DNA from: Campylobacter subantarcticus LMG 24377
GTDB taxonomy: Bacteria > Campylobacterota > Campylobacteria > Campylobacterales > Campylobacteraceae
Direction of reading: 5' to 3'
DNA length: 64,000 bases
NCBI RefSeq assembly: GCF_000816305.1
Contig: NZ_CP007773.1
Location: 806,001 to 870,000, forward strand
The position numbers were made by a program, and so were the translations under genes. A model generated the notes under the pieces. It was not told where the DNA came from, did no database searches, and worked only from the letters and a program-made list of their open reading frames with translations. This document shows, one piece after another, positions 9,240-17,858 of this stretch (position 1 is the stretch's first letter; every line of letters begins with the position of its first letter).

Positions 9240-9433
9240 TGTCTGAAGTAAAAGATGAATTTGAACTAGCTTTAGAAGTCAAAAAAAACGAACTTGTAAC
9301 TTGTCAAAATGTAAAAAATTTAAAATCTTGTTTGCCTTGTTCTATGATTTTTGAATGTGCTTTAAGAAAAGAGTATATCGATGCTGTTTATAAAAGCATG
9401 TCTAAAGGCAAAGAAGGTGGATTTGATTTTTAA
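9239..9433 (+). CDS. Small conserved cysteine protein
   Basis: Protein of 64 aa, not recognised as a named family. The ATG at 9239 overlaps the fbp TGA (TGATG), so translation is probably coupled; an upstream TTG (9236) was rejected. Four cysteines in the centre (C22, C31, C34, C40) give C-x8-C-x2-C-x5-C, which could bind a metal or an Fe-S cluster. No signal peptide or membrane segment is visible. It lies between fbp and metG, and as I recall a protein of this size holds the same place in C. jejuni, which supports a real gene. Confidence 0.75.
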   Translation: MSEVKDEFELALEVKKNELVTCQNVKNLKSCLPCSMIFECALRKEYIDAVYKSMSKGKEGGFDF

Positions 9434-9447
9434 TTTAAAGGTAAAAA

Positions 9448-11322
9448 ATGCGTTATATTACTACTCCTATATATTATGTAAACGATGTAGCACACATAGG
9501 TCATGCTTATACTACAATCATAGCTGACACTTTGGCGAGATTTTATCGCTTGCAAGGTCAGAAAACTTTTTTTCTTACAGGAACTGATGAGCATGGTCAA
9601 AAGATAGAACAAGCTGCTAGTGCTAGAAATTTCACTCCTAAAGAATATGCAGATGAGATTAGTGCTAAATTTAAAAAATTATGGGATGAGTTTGAAATTT
9701 CTTATGATTATTTCATCAGAACTACAGATGAAAACCACAAATTAAGTGTACAAAAAGCATTTAAAAAAATGTTTGATAAAGGTGATATTTATAAAGGTAC
9801 ATATGAGGGTTTTTATTGTGTTTCTTGTGAGAGTTATTTTACCCAAACTCAGCTTGTAAATGAGTGCCATTGTCCAGATTGTGGTAAAAAAACACAACTG
9901 CTGAAAGAAGAAAGTTACTTTTTCAAGCTTTCTAAATATCAAGATCAAATTCTTAAATGGTATAAAGAAAAAGAGCCAATTTTACCTAAAAATAAAGCCA
10001 ATGAATTAATTCACTTTGTTGAAGGAGGATTAAAAGATCTTTCCATTACAAGAACGAGTTTTGAATGGGGGATAAAACTTCCAAAAGAACTAAATGATGA
10101 AGAACATGTGGTGTATGTTTGGCTTGATGCTTTGATGAATTATGTGAGTGCTTTGGGCTATGGACTTGATGAAAAAAATATGGATCTTTGGCCTGCTCAT
10201 ATTCATTTTGTAGGTAAGGATATCTTGCGTTTTCATGCGGTATATTGGCCAGCATTTTTGATGAGTTTGGAACTTCCTTTACCTCAATTTATTGCAGCGC
10301 ATGGTTGGTGGACTAAAGATGGTGAAAAAATGAGTAAATCTAAAGGCAATGTGGTAGCACCTAAAGAAGTGGCTGATGCTTTTGGTTTAGAAGCTTTTAG
10401 GTATTTTTTACTTAGAGAAGTTCCTTTTGGCAATGATGGGGATTTTTCACAAAAAGCATTGATTACTAGAATTAATGCGGAGTTAAGTAATGAACTTGGA
10501 AATTTGTTAAATAGAATTATCGGTATGAGTGCTAAATATTCCCAAAATGTGATTGATTCTAAAGATGTGAGTTTGTATTTTACTCAGGAGTTACATGAGT
10601 GTAAAAAGTATTTAGATCATGCAATTAATGTCTTAGAGGGTATTCAACCAAATCGCTATCTAGAAGAGCTTTTTAAGGCTTTGTCATTAGCAAATTTATG
10701 TATTAGTAAGTATGAGCCTTGGAATTTAATTAAAAATAACGAAACTCAAAAAGCTAATGCTTTGGTAGCTCTATGTGCTAATATTTTAGCAAAGGTAGCT
10801 ATTTTACTTTATGCGGCTATGCCAAAAACAGCGTTAAAAATTGCAAAAGCTTTAAATTTTGAAATTTCAAATGAAAATTATCAAAAATTAATTTTAAACT
10901 ATCAATTATGCGATCTAAAATCTAGTACATGTGAAGCTCTATTTCCAAAAGTAGAATTTATGCAAGAAGAAAAAAAAGAAGTTACACCGAGTTTAGCTCA
11001 GATTAAAATTGATGATTTTAAAAAAATCGAAATCAAGGTAGCCTTGGTAAAAGATTGTCAAAATATCGAAGGAAGTGAAAAGCTTTTAAAATTTCAACTT
11101 GAGCTTGAAAATGGCGAACTAAGACAAGTGCTTTCGGATATTGCTAAATTTTATAAGGCAAGTGAGTTAGTTGGTAAACAAGTTTGCATGATCACTAATT
11201 TAAAAAAGGCTAAAATTTTTGGACACGAAAGCCAAGGTATGATTTTAAGTGCAGAAAAAGATGGAAAATTGGTTTTAATTAGTCCGCAAAGTTTTATTGA
11301 AAATGGAGCTTTAATAGGCTAG
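9448..11322 (+). CDS. metG: Methionyl-tRNA synthetase
   Basis: Class I synthetase of 624 aa that charges both initiator and elongator tRNA-Met. Signatures: HIGH at 16-19 and KMSKS at about 294-298. A zinc-knuckle region with two C-x2-C pairs (CVSC, then CHCPDC) lies at about 125-150. The C-terminal ~100 residues form an EMAPII/Trbp111-like tRNA-binding domain (from about IKIDDFKKIEIKVA), which serves dimerisation and tRNA binding. Ribosome site AAAGG precedes the ATG. The next gene starts immediately after its stop. Confidence 0.97.
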   Translation: MRYITTPIYYVNDVAHIGHAYTTIIADTLARFYRLQGQKTFFLTGTDEHGQKIEQAASARNFTPKEYADEISAKFKKLWDEFEISYDYFIRTTDENHKLSVQKAFKKMFDKGDIYKGTYEGFYCVSCESYFTQTQLVNECHCPDCGKKTQLLKEESYFFKLSKYQDQILKWYKEKEPILPKNKANELIHFVEGGLKDLSITRTSFEWGIKLPKELNDEEHVVYVWLDALMNYVSALGYGLDEKNMDLWPAHIHFVGKDILRFHAVYWPAFLMSLELPLPQFIAAHGWWTKDGEKMSKSKGNVVAPKEVADAFGLEAFRYFLLREVPFGNDGDFSQKALITRINAELSNELGNLLNRIIGMSAKYSQNVIDSKDVSLYFTQELHECKKYLDHAINVLEGIQPNRYLEELFKALSLANLCISKYEPWNLIKNNETQKANALVALCANILAKVAILLYAAMPKTALKIAKALNFEISNENYQKLILNYQLCDLKSSTCEALFPKVEFMQEEKKEVTPSLAQIKIDDFKKIEIKVALVKDCQNIEGSEKLLKFQLELENGELRQVLSDIAKFYKASELVGKQVCMITNLKKAKIFGHESQGMILSAEKDGKLVLISPQSFIENGALIG

Positions 11323-12264
11323 ATGAATATATCTAATTTTTGTGAGCTTATTAATGCACAGGTTGCCAACTATGGTGCAACCTCTAGTGTGTATGATTTT
11401 AGTATAGACTTAAACAAAGTAAAACAAGCAAGTGCTTTTTTTGCTAAAAATCAAGAACAAGCAAGTTATGCTATAAAGCTTGGTGCTTATGTGATAGTAA
11501 GTGAGGAAAGATTAAAGCTTGAAGATGAGGATGTGTTTTATCTTCAAGTTGATGATCTTGAAGAAGCTATCTTAAGACTGTTTAGATTTTTATGTGAAGA
11601 AAAATCTTGCGAGTTTGTATATTGTGATGATGTGGGGTTGAAATTTGCTAAAGCATTTAATTTTAAAATCTTAAGCTCTAATGTTTTGGTAGATTTTGAA
11701 AATTTAAAAAATGCTAAAGAAAGAACATTTTTTTGCTCTAGCAATGAGCAATTTATCTTAAAACTCAAATCAAATTTTCATACTCTTAAGACTTGTGATT
11801 ATGAAATTTTAGGTGCTAAGTCTTTATTTCAAACAAGTATACTTTGTAAAAAATTATATTTTAAAGACTTGAAATTTGCATTTTTTTACGCGGATATTTT
11901 TGCTAGTTTCATTGATTTGATAGAAAATCAAAAACTATCTTTTCATTTTAATGAAAAAAAACTAGAACTTTTTGATGCATATTTTTTAAATTCTCAAAAT
12001 CAAATTTGTTCTTTTGGTGGTAGCTCTAGAGTAATTTTACTTGTAGAAAATGAAAAAGATTTTGAGTTTATTGCACAAAAACTCCAAGGTTTTAAGGGGT
12101 TTAAAACTGCGCTAAAAAATTCCTTGCTTTGTGATTTTTCTTATACTAGTTTAGAAGAATTGAAAAAATTCTTTGATTTTAAATACTGCTTGATTAAGGA
12201 AAATAAAGAAGACTTTTTAGAATATTTTCTTTATAAAGAAAAAAACATAAGTCTTTTTGATTAA
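11323..12264 (+). CDS. Uncharacterised protein, Mur-ligase-N-terminus-like
   Basis: Protein of 313 aa that begins on the base after the metG stop, so it is cotranslated with metG. The first ~80 residues (ASAFFAKNQEQASYAIKLGA, then YVIVSEE) resemble the UDP-binding N-terminal domain of Mur ligases such as MurF. I see no ATP-binding GxxGKT motif, so it is not an active ligase. The rest is Phe/Lys/Glu-rich with no recognised domain. The same gene pair behind metG occurs in C. jejuni and Helicobacter as far as I recall. Function unknown. Confidence 0.75.
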   Translation: MNISNFCELINAQVANYGATSSVYDFSIDLNKVKQASAFFAKNQEQASYAIKLGAYVIVSEERLKLEDEDVFYLQVDDLEEAILRLFRFLCEEKSCEFVYCDDVGLKFAKAFNFKILSSNVLVDFENLKNAKERTFFCSSNEQFILKLKSNFHTLKTCDYEILGAKSLFQTSILCKKLYFKDLKFAFFYADIFASFIDLIENQKLSFHFNEKKLELFDAYFLNSQNQICSFGGSSRVILLVENEKDFEFIAQKLQGFKGFKTALKNSLLCDFSYTSLEELKKFFDFKYCLIKENKEDFLEYFLYKEKNISLFD

Positions 12265-12322
12265 AAACTATCAAACATTATATGGTATATTTTTGATTTT
12301 ATTTTATTAATAAGGTCAAAAA

Positions 12323-13066
12323 ATGAAAAAAATTTTATTTGTTAGTTTAATTGCAGCAGCTGCGTTAAATGCTGAAATTTTAGTTTATGGTCCAGGTGGT
12401 CCTGCTCCTGTTTTAAAAGAGCTTGCTAAGGAATTTGAAGCAAAAAATGGAGAAAAAGTAATTATTAATGCAGGGCCAACTCCTAAATGGATCAAGCAAG
12501 CTAAAAAAGATGCGGATATTATTTACTCAGGTAATACTTCTATGATGGATGGCTTTATTAAAGCAATGCCAAAACAAATTAAAATCGAAGATGTGCAGGT
12601 TTTAAACGCTAGAGGTTCTGGTATGATTGTAAGAGCGAATAATCCTAAAAAAATTAAAAAATTTGAAGATCTTTTAAAAGATGGCGTGAATGTTATGGTA
12701 GTTGATGGAGCAGGGCAGGTTGGCTTGTATGAAGATATGGCTTTAAAAACAGGAAAAATTGAAAATTTAAAAAAACTAAGAAAAAATATAAAAGTTTATG
12801 CAAAAAATTCTAAAGAGGCTGTTGATGAGTGGAAAAATAATAAAAACATCAATGCCTTGATCATTTGGACACATTGGATTAAAGCAGTGGGGGAAAAAGA
12901 AAATCGCTTTATTAAAGCAGGTAAAAACTCAATCATATATAGAGCAGCTGAAATAGTTCCAACTCAAAAAGGACTTAAAAATCCAAAAGTAGCTGAATTT
13001 ATTCAATTTACACAAAGTAAAGAAGCTCAAAAAGTTTGGGAGAAAGAAGGTTGGATGGCAAAATAA
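12323..13066 (+). CDS. AcfC-like periplasmic substrate-binding protein
   Basis: Exported protein of 247 aa: signal peptide MKKILFVSLIAAAALNA, then a type-2 periplasmic binding fold starting ILVYGPGGPAPVLKELA. That opening and the NAGPTPKW and KDADIIYSG segments match the AcfC (accessory colonisation factor) branch of sulfate/molybdate-type binding proteins. The ligand is unknown. No ABC permease or ATPase lies beside it, so it is either served by distant genes or works as a sensor or scavenger. It has its own ribosome site (AAGGTC) and ends in a strong terminator. Confidence 0.82.
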   Translation: MKKILFVSLIAAAALNAEILVYGPGGPAPVLKELAKEFEAKNGEKVIINAGPTPKWIKQAKKDADIIYSGNTSMMDGFIKAMPKQIKIEDVQVLNARGSGMIVRANNPKKIKKFEDLLKDGVNVMVVDGAGQVGLYEDMALKTGKIENLKKLRKNIKVYAKNSKEAVDEWKNNKNINALIIWTHWIKAVGEKENRFIKAGKNSIIYRAAEIVPTQKGLKNPKVAEFIQFTQSKEAQKVWEKEGWMAK

Positions 13067-13069
13067 TCC

Positions 13070-13103
13070 AAAAAGCATTTTACTAAAGTAAAATGCTTTT
13101 TTT
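13070..13103. terminator. Bidirectional intrinsic terminator
   Basis: Perfect 15-base inverted repeat (AAAAAGCATTTTACT, loop AA, AGTAAAATGCTTTTT) with T runs on both strands. It sits between the converging AcfC-like and YceI genes and can stop transcription from both. Confidence 0.85.
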
Positions 13104-13107
13104 AGTG

Positions 13108-13680
13108 TTATTTTTCGTTAATCTCTGCCTCAATACTAATTTGTACTTCATCACCTAGTGTTAGACTAGTGGTATCTGGAGCAAAGTTAAAATCACTTCT
13201 TTTGATTTGACCTTGCAGGGTAAAACCTGCTTTTTCTTTACCACTATCTGTTTTTATAACTCCGCCAATTTCAGTTTCTAAAACAATATCTTTACTTACA
13301 CCTGCGATGTTTAATACACCATGCATTTTACCTTTTTCATCAGAAATTTTTTCATACTTGCTCATAGTGAAAGTAATATTTGGGTGATTTTTTGCTTTAA
13401 AAAAATCATCTTGCTGCAAATGTGCATCTCTTGCTTTATTTTCTGTGTTTATAGAAGCAACTTTTATGTTTGCCTGAAGTTTGTTAAATTCAAATTTAGC
13501 ACTATCAAAATCAATTACCGCTTCATATTCTTTAAAATTTCCGTTTACATTGCTAATTTGCAAATGTTTGATTTTAAAAGCTACATTTGTATGTGCCTTA
13601 TCTAAGCTAAATTCTTTGCTTAAAGCACTACTTGTTAAAATTGAAGCAGCTAAAAATGAACCAAATAATATTTTTTTCAT
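13108..13680 (-). CDS. YceI-family periplasmic protein
   Basis: Exported protein of 190 aa with a signal peptide (MKKILFGSFLAASILTSSALS) followed by the lipocalin-like YceI beta-barrel. YceI-type openings and motifs are visible: FSLDKAHTNVAFKIKHL near the start and a C-terminal LQGQIKRSDFNF segment. Family members bind polyprenyl or other long apolar molecules in the periplasm; the ligand here is unknown. It stands alone with an AAGGAG-type ribosome site and shares its terminator with the AcfC-like gene. Confidence 0.9.
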   Translation of the reverse strand: MKKILFGSFLAASILTSSALSKEFSLDKAHTNVAFKIKHLQISNVNGNFKEYEAVIDFDSAKFEFNKLQANIKVASINTENKARDAHLQQDDFFKAKNHPNITFTMSKYEKISDEKGKMHGVLNIAGVSKDIVLETEIGGVIKTDSGKEKAGFTLQGQIKRSDFNFAPDTTSLTLGDEVQISIEAEINEK

Positions 13681-13743
13681 GTTTTCTCCTTAATGTTTAA
13701 AAAAGTAAATTATACAAACTAAAATAAAATGAAAGTAAATTTT

Positions 13744-14409
13744 TTAAACATATTCTATAAAATCTTTTACATTAGCTTCTTGAAAGCCTTTTAGTCTTAA
13801 CAAGCAACTATCGCATTTACCACAAGCTTTATCTTCTCTTTCATAACAAGACCAAGTATATTCTAAAGCTACTTTTTCTTTTAAGGCTAAATCAACTATT
13901 TGACTTTTATTAAGATGAACTAATGGAGTTTTTATTTGTATCTTGCAAGAATTTGTCGTACCCTCGTTGATGAATTTGCTTGCTTTTTGTATGAATTTTT
14001 CACTACAATCAGGATAACCACTACTATCTTCTTGTACCACACCTATAAAAATACTCTCACATTTTTCTTTTTCAGCTATTGCGCCTGCAATCGATAAAAA
14101 GATACCATTTCTAAAAGGCACATAGGTGTTTGGTACTTCTACTTCGTGCAATTTTTCTTTGGGAATTTCTAAAGTATAATCAGTTAAAGAATTTCCACCA
14201 ATATTAGCTATAAAAGAAACATCTAAAATATATTTTGTTTGAATATTTAATTCTTTACAAATTTTATTAAAACATTCTCTTTCTTTATTCATAGTGCGTT
14301 GGTTGTAGTCTAAGTGCAAGGCGATGATCTCATAGCCTTCTTTTTTGGCTAAATATGCACATAAAGTACTATCCATACCGCCACTAATAACACAAAGAGC
14401 TTTTCTCAT
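13744..14409 (-). CDS. queC: 7-cyano-7-deazaguanine synthase
   Basis: ATP- and Zn-dependent enzyme of 221 aa that converts 7-carboxy-7-deazaguanine plus ammonia to preQ0, the queuosine precursor used to modify tRNA. The N-terminal PP-loop ISGGMDSTL (8-16) binds ATP. The C-terminal zinc site is [15 protein letters not shown], with four cysteines. Transcribed divergently from ybeY across a 52-base gap. No other que genes are in the window. Confidence 0.95.
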   Translation of the reverse strand: MRKALCVISGGMDSTLCAYLAKKEGYEIIALHLDYNQRTMNKERECFNKICKELNIQTKYILDVSFIANIGGNSLTDYTLEIPKEKLHEVEVPNTYVPFRNGIFLSIAGAIAEKEKCESIFIGVVQEDSSGYPDCSEKFIQKASKFINEGTTNSCKIQIKTPLVHLNKSQIVDLALKEKVALEYTWSCYEREDKACGKCDSCLLRLKGFQEANVKDFIEYV

Positions 14410-14427
14410 ACTTTTCCTTAAATTTGA

Positions 14428-14433
14428 TATAAT
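14428..14433 (+). promoter_or_regulatory. Sigma-70 -10 box of ybeY
   Basis: GATATAAT 28 bases before the ybeY ATG, with an AAAGGA ribosome site between. It lies in the short divergent gap between queC and ybeY. Confidence 0.5.
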
Positions 14434-14461
14434 TTGAAATTATAAAACCAAAAGGATAATA

Positions 14462-14881
14462 ATGATTTTTTGTGAAGAAGAAATGGATGTTTCTTTTCTT
14501 GAAAAAATTGCACGAAAAATGAGTGATCAAAATATAGAGCTTGTTTTAGTAAATGAAAATGCAATGCGTGGGATTAATCTTAGTCAAAGAGGGATTGATA
14601 AAAGCACTGATGTGTTGTCTTTTCCATTGGCACAAAATTGTGAAAATTTGCTAGGTAGTATAGTGATAAATTTAGATGAAGTTGATAAAAAAGCTCAGGA
14701 ATATAAACACACTAGTGAAGAAGAAATGGCATTGTTGTTTATCCATGCAATGTTGCATTTGCAAGGTTATGATCATGAGGTGGACCAAGGTCAAATGAGG
14801 GAAAAAGAGCAAGAATGGATTGAGTATTTTAAACTCCCAAAAAGCTTAATTATAAGAGCACAAGAGGTTGAAAATGAATAA
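14462..14881 (+). CDS. ybeY: Endoribonuclease YbeY
   Basis: Zinc-dependent single-strand RNase of 139 aa that acts in 16S rRNA 3' maturation and ribosome quality control. The metal signature H-x3-H-x5-H is intact: H95, H99 and H105 in HAMLHLQGYDH. STDVLSFP and LLGSIVIN segments are also diagnostic. Its end overlaps the start codon of the following, now broken, gene (ATG at 14874), so that gene was once coupled to it. Confidence 0.95.
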   Translation: MIFCEEEMDVSFLEKIARKMSDQNIELVLVNENAMRGINLSQRGIDKSTDVLSFPLAQNCENLLGSIVINLDEVDKKAQEYKHTSEEEMALLFIHAMLHLQGYDHEVDQGQMREKEQEWIEYFKLPKSLIIRAQEVENE

Positions 14882-15841
14882 GAAAATCATCGCAGCTTTA
14901 AGTTTATGTGCGAGTTTATATGCATACGATGAAAACACTTTTAAGTTGGATATTTAAAAGGAAAAGAATTCGATATTTACTTATATAGTTCTAAAAAAAA
15001 CTCACACTAGCTATGGTTTAGCACAAAATAAGCAAAAGCAGTATAGTTTTTGGATAGTGCTAAAAATGGTGAGTATTATATTGATATGGCAGATTTTAGG
15101 ACTTGTGCATTAAAAAATACTTTCCAAAATAAATTTAAAGCTTTTTGTGAAATAAATGAAGAGAAAAAAGAATCGGATCTTTTATCTTTAACAATCTAAA
15201 TCAAAAATTTATCAAGTTTCAATTAAAAAAGAAAAGAAACTTCAAAATGATAAAAGCATAGAATTTGATTTTAGTGAAGATATGCTTAAATTTTCAAGCA
15301 CAGATAAGAAATTAATGCAAATTATAGATGATTTTAATGAAAATTTAGACCAAAACTCACTCAAGCAAAAAGCAAAAGAAAATTTAGAAAAATGGCAAAA
15401 AGAAGAAAATATTAGTAATGAGTTTTTTTCACAAGCTTTGTTTTTTATCAAGATATGCATGTGATTTCTTTGGGAAAAAATATTTATGAGTGTAAAGGTG
15501 GAGCTCATGGTATGACCCATATTATAAGAAAAACGTATAATATCGATGATATGAAACTTCTTAGATTGAAAAAAGAATTAAAACTAGACAACGAAGACTT
15601 TCAAGAAATGATGAAACAAAAAATCACAAGCTTATATGATGTAAAAGAAATATTTGATCTTAAAGAATTTAAAATGAGTGAAATTTTTGAATTAAGAGAA
15701 GATGGTATTAATTTTATATGGGAACCTTATGAAATAGCTCCTTATTTAACTGGAGTTGTTGAAGTATTTGTGAGTTTTGAAGAGTTAAAGCCATTTTGGA
15801 AAAGTAATTCAAAATTAGCTTATTTGAGTCTAATCAAATAA
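14874..15841 (+). pseudogene. Decayed exported protein with DUF3298 (RsiV-like) C-terminus
   Basis: Several frames together spell one exported protein. The ATG at 14874, overlapping ybeY, gives a signal-like MNKKIIAALSLCASLYA, but the frame stops at 14957. A shifted frame continues as GYLKGKEFDIYLYSS. A later open part (about 15195-15464) reads into ALFF and must shift by one base at a T-run near 15430 to reach YQDMHVISLGK and the DUF3298 core: GGAHGM, then FIWEPYEIAPYLTG, then VEVFVSFEELKPFW, ending at 15841. At least three disruptions are needed. The family includes the anti-sigma factor RsiV and many lysozyme-interaction or envelope proteins; the function of the intact form here is unknown. 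Confidence 0.82.
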
Positions 15842-15844
15842 GCT

Positions 15845-16255
15845 TTAATCATCAAATTTTTGTCTTAAAATAGTTCCGTTGTGATCTATATAAAGTTTCA
15901 TTTGATTGTTGAGTTTGATTTTATAATAAGAAATTTTTCTTTCTATTTCTATGATTGCGGTATTAGGGTAGATGTTTTTAATGGTATTTTGTATAGCTAA
16001 AGGCAAAATCGCATAATTGAGTGACCTAAAATTTTCTGCTTCTTTAAATTCTCCATTTAAAGAAAACTCGATTTCGCTACCATCGCTAAGATAAATTTCA
16101 TACGAATGACCATCTTGCTCTACTAAGCCTATATCTGCATTAAAATAATCTTTGATGAATTTTTTGATATTAACCGGTAGTGAATCGGGTGCTATAACAA
16201 TACCAGCATTAAGAGTATTTAAACTAATAAAAAAAGCTAAAGCTAATTTTTTCAT
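15845..16255 (-). CDS. Periplasmic PepSY-like protein (paralogue 2)
   Basis: Exported protein of 136 aa: signal peptide MKKLALAFFISLNTLNA, then two PepSY-like repeats (an IVIAPDSLPVNIKKFI start, YLSDGSEIEF, then AIIEIERKISYYKIKLNN). It is clearly related along its whole length to the protein at 3654-4076, including the last residues QKFDD. Function unknown; probably a soluble periplasmic binder. It converges on the decayed DUF3298 gene with only three bases between the stops, and is divergent from the rhomboid gene. Confidence 0.8.
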   Translation of the reverse strand: MKKLALAFFISLNTLNAGIVIAPDSLPVNIKKFIKDYFNADIGLVEQDGHSYEIYLSDGSEIEFSLNGEFKEAENFRSLNYAILPLAIQNTIKNIYPNTAIIEIERKISYYKIKLNNQMKLYIDHNGTILRQKFDD

Positions 16256-16371
16256 TTTTAACCTTATTTTTTGTTTTTTTGCCGATATTGTATCTTATTA
16301 GTGTGAATTTTATGTGTAAGCTAGAATTTAAATAGCTTTTTGTTATAATTAATAAAAAACAAAGTAGGGTG

Positions 16372-16902
16372 ATGGTAGCTTCTTTTTTAATCGCTTTAAA
16401 TGTTGTTGTATTTATTTTTGTAAATTATCTTTATTTTGGATCATTGAAATTAGATCTTATTTTGGGTTTAAATTTATTTTTCTATCAAGGGTTTTACTGG
16501 CAAATTTTAAGCACAATGTTTATGCACGGAAACTGGACGCATTTGATTTTAAACATGATAGTGCTTTTTCAGTTTGGAATGATGTTGGAGAAATATTTAG
16601 GAAGTTTTAAATTTATCTTACTTTATCTAATAGGTGGAGTGTTTTGCTCTCTACTTAGTGTTTTTTATGTGTATTTAAGCTTTGATGGAAGTTTTGTGAA
16701 TGTAGTGGGCGCAAGTGGTGCGATATGTGTTTTGATGGGTTATTATGCTTATTTGGATAAAACTGCCACTAAAGGATTAATCGTAGCGATATTATTAATG
16801 AGTTTTGTGCCTATTTTTATGGGGGTAAATGTGGCTTGGTATGCACATATTTTTGGATTTATATGCGGATATGTTTTGGGTAGGTTAAGAGTAATAAAAT
16901 GA
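16372..16902 (+). CDS. Rhomboid-family intramembrane serine protease
   Basis: Six-segment membrane protein of about 176 aa that cleaves transmembrane substrates within the bilayer. The catalytic serine is in GASGA (about residue 115) and the partner histidine in the last segment WYAHIFGF (about 159). HGNWTHLILNM in loop 1 is also typical. The start is ATG 16372 or the GTG one codon upstream (16369). The sequence cannot decide because the AGGG ribosome site is close to both. SixA overlaps its stop by 4 bases. Confidence 0.9.
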   Translation: MVASFLIALNVVVFIFVNYLYFGSLKLDLILGLNLFFYQGFYWQILSTMFMHGNWTHLILNMIVLFQFGMMLEKYLGSFKFILLYLIGGVFCSLLSVFYVYLSFDGSFVNVVGASGAICVLMGYYAYLDKTATKGLIVAILLMSFVPIFMGVNVAWYAHIFGFICGYVLGRLRVIK

Positions 16903-17390
16903 AATATATCTATTTTATCCGCCATGCAAAAGCTCAAAAAGAAAACTACGAACAAGACCTACAAAGAGAACTTAGCTCTAATGGAAAAGATGATTTAAAA
17001 ACGATGATTTATAGAATTAAGGATTTGAATTTCAATGCACAAAGCATTATATCAAGTCCAGCAAAACGCAGTATAAAAACCGCACAAAAGTTTTGCAAAT
17101 GTTTCTCACTGAAAGAAAAAGATATCACCATAGAAAAAAGCTTTTATGAAGGTGATGTGGATTGTATTTTAAATTTTATTAAAGAGCTTAAAGAGAGTAG
17201 GGTAGTGCTAATCATGCATAATCCTTTCTTGCAAGAACTATGTGAGTATTTAGCCCATATAGAATTAGAAAGCTTTCCAACTTCTGCTATTTTATGTATG
17301 CGTTTTGATATACAAGATTTTAAAGAGTTAAAAGAACATAGTGGGGAAGTAGTATTTTTTGACTATCCTAAAAGTTCAGATCATATTTAA
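16899..17390 (+). CDS. sixA: Phosphohistidine phosphatase SixA-like
   Basis: Histidine phosphatase superfamily protein of 163 aa. The RHAKA motif (R8, H9) supplies the phosphorylated histidine; SSPAKRSIKTAQ and MHNPFLQEL hold further active-site residues, as in SixA. SixA proteins remove phosphate from histidine-phosphotransfer proteins (ArcB HPt or PTS-Ntr in E. coli); the target here is unknown. ATG overlaps the rhomboid stop (ATGA), so the two are a coupled pair. Confidence 0.87.
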   Translation: MKYIYFIRHAKAQKENYEQDLQRELSSNGKDDLKTMIYRIKDLNFNAQSIISSPAKRSIKTAQKFCKCFSLKEKDITIEKSFYEGDVDCILNFIKELKESRVVLIMHNPFLQELCEYLAHIELESFPTSAILCMRFDIQDFKELKEHSGEVVFFDYPKSSDHI

Positions 17391-17858
17391 TTCAATTACG
17401 ACTTTTAATTTACTTCGTTTTTATTTCAATTTATTTTAAGTGTAAAAATAAACTAAAATTTACCTGAAATATATTTCATGTTTTATCTTTACGAACTTCT
17501 TGTATAAAATTACTTATATTATTTTTCAAAAAATTATACTTATTTTTTTGTGGATAAGTTTTTATCGCGCAAAAGTTAAAATGCTTTAAAACACTATATT
17601 ATAGGTATTTTGTAAGATGATGTGTTGATAGAAGTGTAGATAAATATAAAAGTTTGAAAATTATAGTTTTCAATACAAAATATATATTATTTCACTATTT
17701 TACTATTTATCATATAATTTTACATATATATTAAGTTTAAATTAAAATATTTTTATTTAGATAAAAGTCAAAAAAAGGTTTAGTGTTTAGGTTAAGATAA
17801 TGGGCTTGAATGATTAAAATAAAAATGCAATCTAGAATGAGCGGTGAAAAATTTGTAT
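17391..17858. other. Long AT-rich intergenic stretch
   Basis: Non-coding gap of 468 bases, with no open frame of note and no recognisable RNA gene. The only clear motif is one perfect DnaA-box-like nonamer at 17549-17557. Genes on both sides point towards it (sixA from the left, a small minus-strand gene from the right). Confidence 0.6.
17549..17557 (-). promoter_or_regulatory. DnaA-box-like nonamer
   Basis: TGTGGATAA on the plus strand, i.e. TTATCCACA on the minus strand, a perfect match to the general bacterial DnaA box. It is single and not next to dnaA, so it is not evidence of an origin. Chance or a titration site are possible. Confidence 0.3.

Noticed and set aside
13321-13693. Plus-strand open frames opposite the YceI gene
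   Set aside because: Hydrophobic shadow frames of a clear YceI protein; no start signals.
17391-17858. Possible replication origin
   Set aside because: Only one DnaA box, no dnaA nearby, and flanking genes converge rather than diverge.
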